From assembly GCA_031292275.1 (NCBI GenBank), contig JARLHL010000114.1:1-64000 (forward strand): a stretch of 64,000 nucleotides of DNA, read 5' to 3'. Both the position numbers and the translations under genes were made by a program. The notes below the pieces were generated by a model. The model did not search any database, was not told where the DNA came from, and saw only the letters and a list, made by a program, of their open reading frames with translations. Shown piece by piece: positions 45,599-54,634 of this stretch. This stretch comes from Desulfocapsaceae bacterium (GTDB lineage: Bacteria; Desulfobacterota; Desulfobulbia; Desulfobulbales; Desulfocapsaceae). How positions within the stretch are numbered: position 1 is the stretch's first letter; the number at the start of each line of letters is the position of its first letter.

Positions 45599-46235
45599 TG
45601 CTGTGGTCTCCCGGGAAAATGTTTTTGTTGCCGCCTGCGGGCCTGCCCCTGCGGATATCCTGAAATGCACCTCCTGATATCCGGGATCGACGGACGCACG
45701 GATTACAGAACCGTATCGGCAGTCTCCACTGCCGGGCCAAGGCCATTCGAGAGGCCGTAAGCACTGAACCAAGCGCATTTTTTCACTGCAGCCCAGAGGG
45801 CAGCGGCGGGAGATTTGGCCAAAATCCCCCAGAAAAGAGCTGCAAAATCGACGCCAGCAGGAGCTAATTCGCATCCAGTCATTAATTCGCAATGATTTCA
45901 AAATATTAACAATCAATTCCCCCTAAGGCCGACTTCGACATCCGGATGGAATTTTTCTCTTATCCGGCCAAAATCAGAAATATTTCCGGATATACGGATC
46001 GCCAGCCCCTCCGCCGGGATCATCGGCTGATGAGGGGCCTGGCAAAAATACACGGCCTGGCCGGGAAATAGACAGCCAGTCGCCCGGCTATCGTGTACCA
46101 TGAGAATTGCGTTCCTGAACCGCAATGCCTTCTGATCTCCGCGACAGTCGGCACGCACAGCTTTTGCAGGAGAAAACTGACTCCACCAACAATCCGAAAT
46201 TTCAATCATCACATCACGGGCAAGGAGACACGACC
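45599..46235. other. intergenic region between divergent genes
   Basis: About 640 bp separating the phospholipase D-like and GH108 genes. Extended frames enter it from both sides but lack ribosome sites. No repeat copy, clear promoter or RNA gene was recognised. Confidence 0.45.
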
Positions 46236-46718
46236 ATGAATTTTGACACGGCATTTGACGATCTGCTGGGCAATGAGGGCGGTTATGTCAATAATCCGGC
46301 GGATCCGGGCGGGGAGACCAACTGGGGGATCACCAAAAAAGTTGCCCAGGAAAACGGCTATACAGGGGCCATGCAGGACATGAACAAACAGACGGCCAAG
46401 GCCATCTATGCCAAGCTGTACTGGTTGCCGCAGTTTGACTCGCTGCCCTATCCGCTGGCCTTCCAGATATTCGACGCTGCAGTTAACAGCGGCACGGCCA
46501 CCGCCGTCCGATGGCTGCAGAAGGCCGCTGGAGTCACCGACGACGGCAATTTCGGACCGCAGACCCTCGCGGCGGTACAGGCCATGGATCCGCTCAAACT
46601 CATCATGTTCTTCAATGCCACCCGTCTGGATTATTATACCGGCCTGACGACATGGCAGACCTTCGGCAAGGGGTGGACACACAGGATTGCGGCAAATCTC
46701 AGAAAAGGCGCCGCATAG
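46236..46718 (+). CDS. GH108-family muramidase with peptidoglycan-binding domain
   Basis: A 160-residue glycoside hydrolase 108 (N-acetylmuramidase) protein. Catalytic Glu in LLGNEGGYVNNPADPGG (about residue 14), then TNWGITK, the glycosidase domain to about residue 90, then a PG_binding_3-type domain (WLQKAAGVTDDGNFGPQTL) to the end. The full length is typical for phage-type or secretion-associated endolysins. No signal peptide, so it needs a holin, Tat/Sec-independent route or lysis to reach its substrate. AAGGAGACACGACC fixes the start. No other phage genes are present, so it is a domesticated or stand-alone enzyme; an effector role with the neighbouring phospholipase-like protein is possible. 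Confidence 0.88.
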   Translation: MNFDTAFDDLLGNEGGYVNNPADPGGETNWGITKKVAQENGYTGAMQDMNKQTAKAIYAKLYWLPQFDSLPYPLAFQIFDAAVNSGTATAVRWLQKAAGVTDDGNFGPQTLAAVQAMDPLKLIMFFNATRLDYYTGLTTWQTFGKGWTHRIAANLRKGAA

Positions 46719-46752
46719 CTCCCGGTTCCGGGAAAAAGACGACCAGGCTCCC

Positions 46753-48009
46753 TCACAGCCCCCTGCCGAAATCGAGGACAACGGAGGCGACGGAGATTGA
46801 GGTTTGCTCCTGGATCAGGTCACGGCCGGATGAATGAAATGGCAGATAAATGAGGTCTGTCTGCTGCGACCGGACGGCAATGGAAGGCAAATGGGGCAGA
46901 AAATGCCTTTTATCCAGGGTCAGGTCGGCAAGGATGGTCTTTGTCGCCTGCAAGGCCTCGGAGGACGGCAGGGTCACAGGATACATGGTCCCGGCCATCT
47001 CCTGCCCTCCGGCCGGAATCCGGCCCTGGGAAAGGGTCATGCTCCTGGCCAATTGGAGGAAAAAGTTCGGCCGTATCTTGAAGGCCGGAGCCCAGAAGCT
47101 GAGCTCCAGACTGTCATGTTCGCCGGTGACCACCACCGGCTGGTTGGTCAGGCGCAGGAGATCGCCGAAATGCGCCAGCCGCACCCCCTCCACCGTCGGA
47201 CTGATCCGCCAAAAGGGCAGATACCGGCAGTTGTCCTCTCCCCTTCCGGATTTAAGGAGCTGCCAGCTCACCTGCTGGAAGGCCCCGTCCTGTACCGTCC
47301 AGAGAGATTCGCAGGTGGTGCAGGACAGGACCAGGCTATCATGTTCGCCGGTCAGCGTCCCGGCGCAATGCGGGCAGACGGTGGCCAGAAAACGCGGCGA
47401 CCATTCCGGCTGGTATCCCGCCGCCTGCGGCATCATACCGGCAAGCGCATCGCCCTTCCCCAGCGGTCTGTTCACGACGGCGTCGTACAGTGAACCGCTC
47501 TGAAGGTAGAGGGGGAGATAGATACAGCTGACGGTTTCTCCTATAAAGGCACGATGATAGGGGGAAACCATCGGCTGGTTTGAGGAGATCATCCCCGCCA
47601 GCATGGAGGCCTTGGTGAAGACCGTTGAGATCTTGTCGGTCTGTTTGAAAAATTTTCCGCAGATCCTCTCGGTAACCGGAAGGATCTTCATGGCCTGCGG
47701 CCTCAGTCCCAGAGAAAGGGGGAGCAGCGGGGCCTCTGCTCCCACATGAGTCGTATCAATAACCTTATGCTCGACCTGCACTCCCTGGCAGGAAAAGACA
47801 TTGCCCTTGAAACGAAAATAGGGCATGTAGAAAAGATCCTCGCGGGCAATAGACGGCGGGGCCTTATCAGGAAGGACAAAGCGCGAGATTCCTGCGGAGG
47901 CCAGATAATTGCCCATGTCGCAAAAGGGACATTTGAGCAGCCGATCTGTCTCATGCAGTTCTATAGGTGCCCCGCAGGAAGGACAGCTCTGTTCGATGGA
48001 CAGATCCAT
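46753..48009 (-). CDS. Zinc-ribbon protein paired with SPFH protein
   Basis: A 418-residue cytoplasmic protein. N-terminal zinc ribbon CPSCGAPIELHETDRLLKCPFC (first 20 residues of it at about 10), a second CPHCAG...CTTCES ribbon near residues 212-235, and between and after them beta-rich regions without a recognised family (LFYMPYFRFKG, YLPFWRISPTVEG, LIYLPFHSSG). The repeated YLPF/YMPYF phrases suggest an internally repeated fold. Ribosome site AGAGGG. It lies 80 bp downstream of the SPFH-zinc ribbon gene on the same strand; this pairing is likely functional, perhaps at membranes or in protein quality control. No role can be assigned from sequence. Confidence 0.7.
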   Translation of the reverse strand: MDLSIEQSCPSCGAPIELHETDRLLKCPFCDMGNYLASAGISRFVLPDKAPPSIAREDLFYMPYFRFKGNVFSCQGVQVEHKVIDTTHVGAEAPLLPLSLGLRPQAMKILPVTERICGKFFKQTDKISTVFTKASMLAGMISSNQPMVSPYHRAFIGETVSCIYLPLYLQSGSLYDAVVNRPLGKGDALAGMMPQAAGYQPEWSPRFLATVCPHCAGTLTGEHDSLVLSCTTCESLWTVQDGAFQQVSWQLLKSGRGEDNCRYLPFWRISPTVEGVRLAHFGDLLRLTNQPVVVTGEHDSLELSFWAPAFKIRPNFFLQLARSMTLSQGRIPAGGQEMAGTMYPVTLPSSEALQATKTILADLTLDKRHFLPHLPSIAVRSQQTDLIYLPFHSSGRDLIQEQTSISVASVVLDFGRGL

Positions 48010-48089
48010 ATATCCCTCTTGATGCCTTGATTATGAAGACAGCCTCCGCAGCCGGACCGGACACCCCGGACAGGGAGACAGTATCCTGA

Positions 48090-49223
48090 TCAGCTCACAC
48101 GATTTCCGCAATGATTACAGAACATCGCCCCGGGGAGATTCTGGGCCTGGCAATGCGGACAAATCACTGATGCAGGCATACTGCCGGCGGGCTTCCCGCA
48201 TTTGGGGCAGAACTTCGCATGGGGCATCAGATTTTCTCCACAGTTTCCGCACTGGCTGAGCACAAGCTGCTGATGCCCGCAATAGGGGCAGAAGTTGGCA
48301 TCGGCCGCGATTGCATGGCGGCAATCCGAACAGCTTGCCTGGGCCTGCGCCGTCGGTTCGACGGTCCCGCCTCCTCCTGCGAAGCCCCTGGAAAACATGG
48401 CCGGCATCATAAGACCCATGCCCATCCCGATACCTGCCCCCGCCTCACCCTGTCCTGAAGCCACCTTCTCCATAGCCATGGCCGCCTTCATTTTCACAAA
48501 CTTATCCATGTCGTGAATAACATTCATGCGGCTCTGGTCATCGATTGCCTTCTGCACCTCTTCAGGCGGAGTAATGGAGGTAATATAGAGTTTGCTGAGC
48601 CGCAGCCCGAAGTGTGCAAAATCCACGCTTAATTTTTCCTGCAACGCTTTGGAGAACACATCGAACTTCCCAGGAAGATTGAAGAGCGAGTCCAGGTGCT
48701 CACCCAGATAATCGTTAAACCGGGAGACGATTATCCGTTTCAGATAGGCCGAAATGTCCTCCGTCGTGTATTTTCCCATAGTGCCGACCATGGAATTGAT
48801 GAAGAGCACAGGCTGCACGACCTGCATAGTATACATGCCGTGGGCACGCAATCGGATCAGCCCCAGCTCGGAATCTCTGAAGGCCACCGGATCGGGAGTG
48901 CCCCATTTCAAGTCTGCGAAATATTTCAGGTTGACCATATAGACCTCGGCGCGCAACGGGCTCTCACCCCGCCAGGGAAGAGACAGAATCTTGGTCAAAA
49001 TCGGCAGATTGCCGGTTTTCAGGGTATGCAGGCCGGGGCCGAAGGCGTCGCAGGCCTTCCCTTCATAAAAAAGTATACCGGCCTGACTCTCCCGGACGGT
49101 CAACTGCGCCCCGAATTTGATCTCCCCCGAGCCGCTTTCCGGCAGACGGTGGGCAAGCTCCTGCCCCGACTCATCAAACCATTCAATATTTTCGAGAAAC
49201 ATACCGCCGTTAAATGTATTCAT
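48090..49223 (-). CDS. SPFH-domain protein with double zinc ribbon (YdjI-like)
   Basis: A 377-residue protein of the SPFH family related to Bacillus YdjI/'virion core protein'-type proteins. The SPFH part spans about residues 30-270 (QLTVRESQAGILFYEGKACD, YFADLKWGTPDPVAFRDSE), then a Met/Gly-rich linker (GAGIGMGMGLMMPAMFSRG), then zinc ribbons CSDCRHAI...FCPYCGHQ, CGNCGENL...FCPKCGKP and CPHCQAQN...FCNHCGNR. SPFH proteins form membrane-associated scaffolds; here no membrane span is seen. GAGGGG lies 5 nt before the ATG. It precedes the zinc-ribbon gene at 46753 in an apparent operon. The same kind of protein responds to phage-shock/envelope stress in Bacillus (known for the family), but nothing here shows regulation. 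Confidence 0.82.
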   Translation of the reverse strand: MNTFNGGMFLENIEWFDESGQELAHRLPESGSGEIKFGAQLTVRESQAGILFYEGKACDAFGPGLHTLKTGNLPILTKILSLPWRGESPLRAEVYMVNLKYFADLKWGTPDPVAFRDSELGLIRLRAHGMYTMQVVQPVLFINSMVGTMGKYTTEDISAYLKRIIVSRFNDYLGEHLDSLFNLPGKFDVFSKALQEKLSVDFAHFGLRLSKLYITSITPPEEVQKAIDDQSRMNVIHDMDKFVKMKAAMAMEKVASGQGEAGAGIGMGMGLMMPAMFSRGFAGGGGTVEPTAQAQASCSDCRHAIAADANFCPYCGHQQLVLSQCGNCGENLMPHAKFCPKCGKPAGSMPASVICPHCQAQNLPGAMFCNHCGNRVS

Positions 49224-49590
49224 CCATACCCCTCTTCTCGTGATTCCGACCTCTCGGCAGCCAATGAAGAAATCCTCTCTGAAAAATCATAGTATATGGA
49301 CTGAGGACCGCCGTCAAGAGCCAGCGCCGGCCCTGCTGTCCGAATACCAGTTTTAGGCCCCCTTACACCATGGAGATTTCCCTGCCGCTCTGCCGTCCCG
49401 TCATCAATACCGGTGCAGAGGGATAGAGTCACCGTCCCCGGAATCGTTCGCAGATCCCCATTCTTTCCAGAAATCTCATTACGCCGCAACAGCAAGGAAC
49501 GAAAACAACATTGAGTCATCCTCACGGTAATATAATTTGTAATCAGACATACCAATGCATACTATCACAAAATACCAGACAAAACCACTT

Positions 49591-49680
49591 CACCGGCATG
49601 GCCGAACCAGGCCAGCCGGCGGCAACGGACCATTAAAGTTCGTGACTTCGACAGGACAGGGTCCTGCTCTTACAAGACTG
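49591..49680 (+). repeat. Dispersed ~95-bp intergenic element, copy E
   Basis: CACCGGCATGGCCGAACCAG then GCCAGCCGGCGGCAAC, CATTAAAGTTCGTGACTTCG and ACAGGACAGGGTCCTGCTC. More diverged than B, C and D but with the same block order. It lies in the 49224-49750 gap between the SPFH gene and the methyltransferase, both transcribed away from it; the remainder of the gap has no gene. Confidence 0.55.
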
Positions 49681-49750
49681 CCCAAGGAGTCGGAATGCCT
49701 CCTTTCCAGGCATCAGAAGAATCCTCTCTCACTGTTTTCAAGGATAGATT

Positions 49751-50320
49751 ATGGACCTGTTGAAAAAAAATCGTATCTGCCCCGTTGAACGGGCAGGAGG
49801 ACTTGACAATACCATCCGCCGATGGCTGCAGACCCCTCACAAAATCCTGCAGCCATACGTCCATACGGGAATGACCGTTCTGGACCTGGGCTGCGGGCCA
49901 GGATTTTTTTCCCTGGAAATGGGTAGGCTTGTCGGCCATTCAGGGCGGATCATAGCCGCGGATGTCCAGCAGGGAATGCTGACAAAGGTTCAGAAGAAAA
50001 TCAGGGGAACCGATCTTGAGGACCGTATCACCCTGCACCAGTGCGGGCAGGACCGGATCGGAATAGCCGGTCCGGTTGATTTCGTGCTGGCATTCTATAT
50101 GCTTCATGAAGTCCCCCGGCAAGACGCCCTGTTCGGGGAAATGACGACAATCCTGAAAATCGGCGGCAAGATGCTTATCGTCGAACCGCCGCTCCACGTA
50201 TCCCGGCAGGAGTTCGGCAAGACCCTGGAAATCGCCCGAGGCGCAGGATTCGCTGTGATGGATGGACCGAAGATCCTTTTCGGCAGGACAGCCATCCTCA
50301 CAAACTCTCAAGAGGTTTGA
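49751..50320 (+). CDS. SAM-dependent methyltransferase
   Basis: A 189-residue class I methyltransferase (Methyltransf_11/25-like). Motif I VLDLGCGPGFFSLEMG (about residues 43-58), motif II GRIIAADVQQGM (about 67-78), acidic motif and post-motif IV region DFVLAFYMLHEVPRQ (about 110-124) then LKIGGKMLIVEPP. Such small enzymes act on diverse small molecules or quinone precursors; the substrate is unknown. AAGGATAGATT is the ribosome site. It is convergent with the DUF4388 gene. Confidence 0.85.
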   Translation: MDLLKKNRICPVERAGGLDNTIRRWLQTPHKILQPYVHTGMTVLDLGCGPGFFSLEMGRLVGHSGRIIAADVQQGMLTKVQKKIRGTDLEDRITLHQCGQDRIGIAGPVDFVLAFYMLHEVPRQDALFGEMTTILKIGGKMLIVEPPLHVSRQEFGKTLEIARGAGFAVMDGPKILFGRTAILTNSQEV

Positions 50321-50343
50321 ATCACTCAGAGTGCGCTGGACAG

Positions 50344-50847
50344 TTACTCGGCATTGGTTTCATCAAACAAATGAAGCCCTTGAAGGATAAGGGAATCGAT
50401 GTTTGCTTCGACAACGATATCATCATCGGTCAGCGGTGATGAATCGACAAAGGTAAAACTCCCTGTCTTCCAGGTCAACGTCTCAAAGAGGGTTTCTTTA
50501 ACCTGCGCATGGAAGATTTCGACAAGCTCCGAGAGCTGCATATAGCCGTTTTCAACCACAATCGAGCCGAGTTTTTTCCATTTGGCCAGAGACTTCTGAT
50601 CGGCAAGACAGATATTCAACTGGTCGAGGGTAATGAACCCCGAATCGAGGAAGATCTGGCCTATTTTTTTCCGGCTCTCTTGGGAAAACCCATAGTTAAA
50701 CTTCCCCTTCGCGAAGATGAAGTAGGCCGTACCACGATGGCCGCGGATGACAAGCTGCCCTGAAAGTGAGGCAAGCCCGATCATCTGGAACAGGTTTGCC
50801 GGCGAGAGCAGGCTCAGGTCTCCCTGAAAAGAACGTTTGCTGTGCAT
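50344..50847 (-). CDS. DUF4388 (PATAN-type) protein
   Basis: A 167-residue protein. The DUF4388 domain (about residues 5-95: FQGDLSLLSPANLFQMIGLA, SGQLVIRGHRGTAYFIFAKG, KIGQIFLDSGFITLDQLNIC) is followed by a segment (KWKKLGSIVVENGYMQLSELVEIF) related to the helical part of similar proteins, then LTWKTGSFTFVD. DUF4388 proteins accompany receiver and kinase systems of Desulfobacterota and cyanobacteria as signal adaptors. ATG at 50847 lacks a strong ribosome site; a TTG at 50859 is an alternative. It is 280 bp downstream of the HDOD kinase on the same strand. The second DUF4388 domain of the window is in the receiver fusion at 58210. Confidence 0.78.
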   Translation of the reverse strand: MHSKRSFQGDLSLLSPANLFQMIGLASLSGQLVIRGHRGTAYFIFAKGKFNYGFSQESRKKIGQIFLDSGFITLDQLNICLADQKSLAKWKKLGSIVVENGYMQLSELVEIFHAQVKETLFETLTWKTGSFTFVDSSPLTDDDIVVEANIDSLILQGLHLFDETNAE

Positions 50848-51128
50848 TCCTGAATTCAAGTATTGAAAAACAAGGATTTCCTATTGATGAGAGAGTTATT
50901 TCAGATCACCAGTATACTTTGGAAAATAATAAAAACAAGAGCACGGGAAAAATTCCACCTCAAAGGCCGGCCATTAAAAAGAGAGGCCGGACTCATCCTT
51001 TCAGAAACGACGCCAGCAGATCCCGGTGATTTGACCGGTCCGCAGGCTTTTACGGGAAGAGCAGACAAGACCGGAATTGGCGAAACGACAATTTTTATAA
51101 GACAGCGACAACGGTCTTCAGCAGGGCC

Positions 51129-53366
51129 TTATTCATCTCCTTCTGCCGATTTTTTCTCCAAAGGCAGATAGAGAGAAAATTTCGTCCCTTCGTCCGGGAT
51201 GCTTGTACATGAAATAGAGCCGCCGATATCCTTGACGGTCTTATACACTATTGACAGGCCAAGGCCGGAGTGTCCATCCCCCTTTGTCGTGGCCAGCGGT
51301 TTGTATAGATTTGTCACCACTCGCTCAGGCAATCCCGGGCCTGTATCCTCGACTATAACCTCAATTCCATCTCTTGCCGGGACGGTATTTCCACGGCTGC
51401 CTTTTAAAAGCATCGCTGTCCTGACCCCGACGCTGCCGCCGCTGTCCATGGCTTCAGCTGCATTTTTGAGCAGATTGAGCATAATCTGCTTGAGCGCGTC
51501 ACGGGACGTCATAATCTGCGGGAGCCCCGCCTCAGGCCGAAAAACGATTTCCGGCCCAGTTGCCGGAAAAAGCGATGTTTTGACCATACGGATTATATCA
51601 TCTATGGTCCCGTTGACATCGGTCAGCTCAAACCTGGCGACGGCGGCCTGGGACAGCACGTCCATATGCCTGACCATGGAGGAAATACGGTTGATTTCCT
51701 CGCCAATTATCCTCAACTCGTCTTGAATTTCGTTTTCCCGGGCAAGCTTCAGGCCCATAACTGCAAGACAGTTCATAATGATCCCCATCGGATTGTTTAT
51801 CTCATGCGCAAATTTCCGAGCGGTCATCGATATCGCGGCCATCCGTTCAGCCTCAACCTCTTCGGCCTTCTGCTGCTCCATCTTTTCCAGGTACAGACAG
51901 AGACCGACCTGCTGCGCCAGCATACGGAGGACGCGGCTGTCACTCTCAGAGAGAGAAGCGTCTGCTTCCGGAAGCCCCAGGAGGATGACGCCCTCCGGCT
52001 GTTTGCCGGCAAGCAGGGGGACCAGCATAACCCTCGTGCATCTGAAGGCCGCCAGCACTTGCTTATCGGCCATGACATCCAGGTTGTCCCCAGCGTCCAG
52101 ATACATCACGGTCGATTCACGAAAGGCCTTTACGATCAGGCTCGTACTCCCATTCACCGAAAGGGTCATTCCCTGGCTCAGACTGTGCAGGGGGCTGGCT
52201 GCGGAGGTCAGGCCTCTTAACCGCATCTGATCCTTGTCCGACAGGAAAAAAAGTACCTTTGTCAACCCAAACAACAGGCGTACCGACTCTTCGAAGACAG
52301 AAATGACTGCATCGCTCTCGGCAGCCCGGATAAGATCCTCAAGGATTCCAGCCAGAAGAGCGACGCTCTTCACCCGCTCAGCCAGGGCGGTCTGCGCCGA
52401 TGCCTTCACCGCAGGGACCTCTTCAAGCCCCATGCCGTCCGATGTTTCCCGAGAGACGGAGGGGCCTCTGTCTCCTCCGGACGGGGCAGGACTTTCAGGG
52501 GTGCTATCGACGGCAGAGGGCTGCACGATCCGGATATTCAGATCCTGAGCAACCTGTCGCACTTCCTCGCCTGCGTCGGCAAGGATATCCTGAAGAGTAT
52601 TGCTGCGCAGCCCCAGCAACTGATCGCCCACGGCATAATCCCGCTCGCAGGCCTGCGCAGTCTCCTTCAGCAGATTGGCGACATAGACAATTTTGACCAG
52701 GGGAAAGGCCTCTTTCATCTGATCGGCAGGGCCATGATGATATTGTATGGCATCAGCCATCAACGAATTCAGTTTCCAGGCATGAACCAGCCAGAATCCG
52801 GCCTCGCAATGGGAAACACCGATCGCCTGAATTTCCGCATTGATCACCTCCTGACCATCACCGCCCCCGGCAAGAATCGTGTCATACTCCCTGGGAAAGG
52901 CAGTAAGGAGAACAAGCCGACCGATATCATGCAGCAGGCCCGACAGATAGGCCTCATCAGGACTGCTAAACCCTGTTTTTTTGGCAATACGTCTGGCGAG
53001 AGTGGCGCACATCAGTGCATCCCACCAGAATGCCCCCATATTGAACCGCTTGCTCTCAAATCGTTTTTGAGGGAATAACTGATAAACTGCCGTGGTGACT
53101 GCCAGGTTTTTTATACTGTTGCGGCCAAGGTAGACAACAGCCTGTTCCACACCGGTGAAGGTGCGATTCAGGCCGTAAAAGGACGAATTGACCAATTGCA
53201 GGACCCTGGCGCCCAGGGCCGGATCTTTCTGTATTATGGAGGCTATTTCTGCCAGCGACGCAGCAGCATCATCAAAGGCTTCCAGAAGCCTTAAAAGCAC
53301 CTCAGGAAGAGCCGGAAGGTTCCCGGATCTCTTGATCCGGTTGAAGACATTGTCTTTGATTGTCAT
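51129..53366 (-). CDS. HDOD-GAF sensor histidine kinase (paralogue 2)
   Basis: A 745-residue protein of the same order as the kinase at 20198: HDOD (about residues 15-215, with LSGLLHDIGRLVLL), GAF-like region (about 335-500), H-box ARKFAHEINNPMGIIMN (about 525) and HATPase ([35 protein letters not shown]). Its start MTIKDNVFNRIKRSG matches that of its paralogue. Paralogy over full length means one arose by duplication and moved. It is divergent from the hydrogenase operon at 54002 and may answer the redox or hydrogen state, but that is inference from position only. No partner regulator is adjacent. Confidence 0.9.
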   Translation of the reverse strand: MTIKDNVFNRIKRSGNLPALPEVLLRLLEAFDDAAASLAEIASIIQKDPALGARVLQLVNSSFYGLNRTFTGVEQAVVYLGRNSIKNLAVTTAVYQLFPQKRFESKRFNMGAFWWDALMCATLARRIAKKTGFSSPDEAYLSGLLHDIGRLVLLTAFPREYDTILAGGGDGQEVINAEIQAIGVSHCEAGFWLVHAWKLNSLMADAIQYHHGPADQMKEAFPLVKIVYVANLLKETAQACERDYAVGDQLLGLRSNTLQDILADAGEEVRQVAQDLNIRIVQPSAVDSTPESPAPSGGDRGPSVSRETSDGMGLEEVPAVKASAQTALAERVKSVALLAGILEDLIRAAESDAVISVFEESVRLLFGLTKVLFFLSDKDQMRLRGLTSAASPLHSLSQGMTLSVNGSTSLIVKAFRESTVMYLDAGDNLDVMADKQVLAAFRCTRVMLVPLLAGKQPEGVILLGLPEADASLSESDSRVLRMLAQQVGLCLYLEKMEQQKAEEVEAERMAAISMTARKFAHEINNPMGIIMNCLAVMGLKLARENEIQDELRIIGEEINRISSMVRHMDVLSQAAVARFELTDVNGTIDDIIRMVKTSLFPATGPEIVFRPEAGLPQIMTSRDALKQIMLNLLKNAAEAMDSGGSVGVRTAMLLKGSRGNTVPARDGIEVIVEDTGPGLPERVVTNLYKPLATTKGDGHSGLGLSIVYKTVKDIGGSISCTSIPDEGTKFSLYLPLEKKSAEGDE

Positions 53367-54001
53367 ACGATCAGCTCACGAAATCTGCGGGAATTGCCTC
53401 TCAATACACCCTGTACAGGGTACATCCAACTCGCCTGCAGATCGGCAGTCACATTCAACTCATTGGTTACACCCGGATTCAGGAACATAGCCAAACAACC
53501 AGAAGTAGGATATATCCTATAAGAATTTTTATCAATACCATATTGAGCAAGGACGTAATTCCGCCATCTTTATAATCCGAAAAAACAGGCCCCTTCACAG
53601 AGGCCCCTCTTGCAGAGGTACAGAGTTGACAATATTACCACAATAAGTAAATGATTTTTTGATTTTTTATACTGCCCCCTTAAAAGTCCTCCAGCTTGCT
53701 TGATTTAAATATTCTATTAATGATATAAGTATTTCATTGATAAAACCGGCGGCCCCCTCTGTTACTCGAGAGGGCCTCAAAGATGAGGATCGCTCCCCGA
53801 ACATCCGCAATGTCCGGGCTGCACCTGCAGCTGACCGAAACAGTAAAGGCTGCCAGCGTATCCCTCCACTTCCGGAAGGCATGATCAATCAGAGACCGAC
53901 GGACGAGTTACGGCCGTTATTGGTAAAGCGGCCGCATTGTTTTTTGACGGTCAAAGTCTTTACTGTCAACTGGGGCGAAGTACCGACAAGGAGTCAAATA
54001 T
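53367..54001. other. intergenic region upstream of hydrogenase operon
   Basis: About 635 bp between the divergent HDOD kinase and the V4R-hydrogenase operon, AT-rich at 53500-53730. It should carry the operon promoter, but no -24/-12 or good -35/-10 pair was recognised. A direct repeat AGGCCCCT occurs twice near 53590-53610. No gene supported. Confidence 0.45.
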
Positions 54002-54502
54002 ATGGCGGATGCGGAAATTATCAAAAAGAGACGGACCCTGCAGGAAACCATGAATTTCCTGGCCGCTCTGTCGGCAGGTATCGAGCCGATCCTGGGACGC
54101 GGCGCGAACAGCATGACCATGTCGGCCGGCCGAAATCTCGGACGAAAATTCTCGGCTCATGCCAAGACCACCGATGACCTGCTCGAAGCCCTCAACGAGG
54201 TCAAGCGGGTCCTGATCGAAAACAACTGTCTGTGGGGCTTTGAACCGTTTAAACCAGCCGGACAGGCTGAACTGGTGACCATAAACGCGCAGGGCTCCCG
54301 GCAGATTCTCCTCGTCTTTCGAGACTGTATGATCCGCCAGGCCCTGTTTCGTTTCGGGCATCCGCAAATGGGTTCTCTTTGCAACATGATGTATGGCTTC
54401 TTTGCCGGTTCCCTGGAGACCATCATGACGAAAAAAGCGACCCTCGAGATCAAACATGCCGGCGAAAACGCCTGTTTAAAACTCTTGACCATTGAATCCT
54501 AA
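54002..54502 (+). CDS. V4R-domain protein, first of hydrogenase operon
   Basis: A 166-residue protein. The C-terminal half matches the V4R (4-vinyl reductase-like) pattern: CNMMYGFFAGSLETIMTKKA then EIKHAGENACLKLL. The N-terminal half (FLAALSAGIEPILGRGANSM, AGRNLGRKF) forms a helical region shared with the protein at 57235, so the two are paralogues. V4R domains bind hydrophobic small molecules or metals and usually sense or assist enzymes. AAGGAGTCAAATAT is a strong ribosome site. Position as first gene of the hydrogenase operon, with the paralogue near its end, is unusual. A role as ligand sensor or assembly factor is inferred. Confidence 0.72.
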   Translation: MADAEIIKKRRTLQETMNFLAALSAGIEPILGRGANSMTMSAGRNLGRKFSAHAKTTDDLLEALNEVKRVLIENNCLWGFEPFKPAGQAELVTINAQGSRQILLVFRDCMIRQALFRFGHPQMGSLCNMMYGFFAGSLETIMTKKATLEIKHAGENACLKLLTIES

Positions 54503-54597
54503 CCAGCAGGGCTGGACCAGACTGGGCCTGGCACAATCAAACATGAGAGCACATCACTTCAGCAAGGCGCGGCCACTGCTTCTGGGAAGATTTTCAT
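54502..54597 (+). repeat. Dispersed ~95-bp intergenic element, copy F
   Basis: ACCAGCAGGGCTGGACCAGA, CTGGGCCTGGCACAATCAA, ACATGAGAGCACATCACTTC, then CTGGGAAGATTTTCAT. It starts inside the stop codon of the first V4R gene and fills most of the gap to the hydrogenase small subunit. ATGAGAG and TTTTCAT are imperfect terminal inverted repeats. Confidence 0.7.
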
Positions 54598-54634
54598 ATA
54601 CATCACTGCTAATAATCTGCCGGGAAATCGAATA

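Noticed and set aside
53737-54177. An open frame crossing the start of the first V4R gene
   Set aside because: It overlaps the well-supported V4R gene in another frame and lacks a ribosome site.
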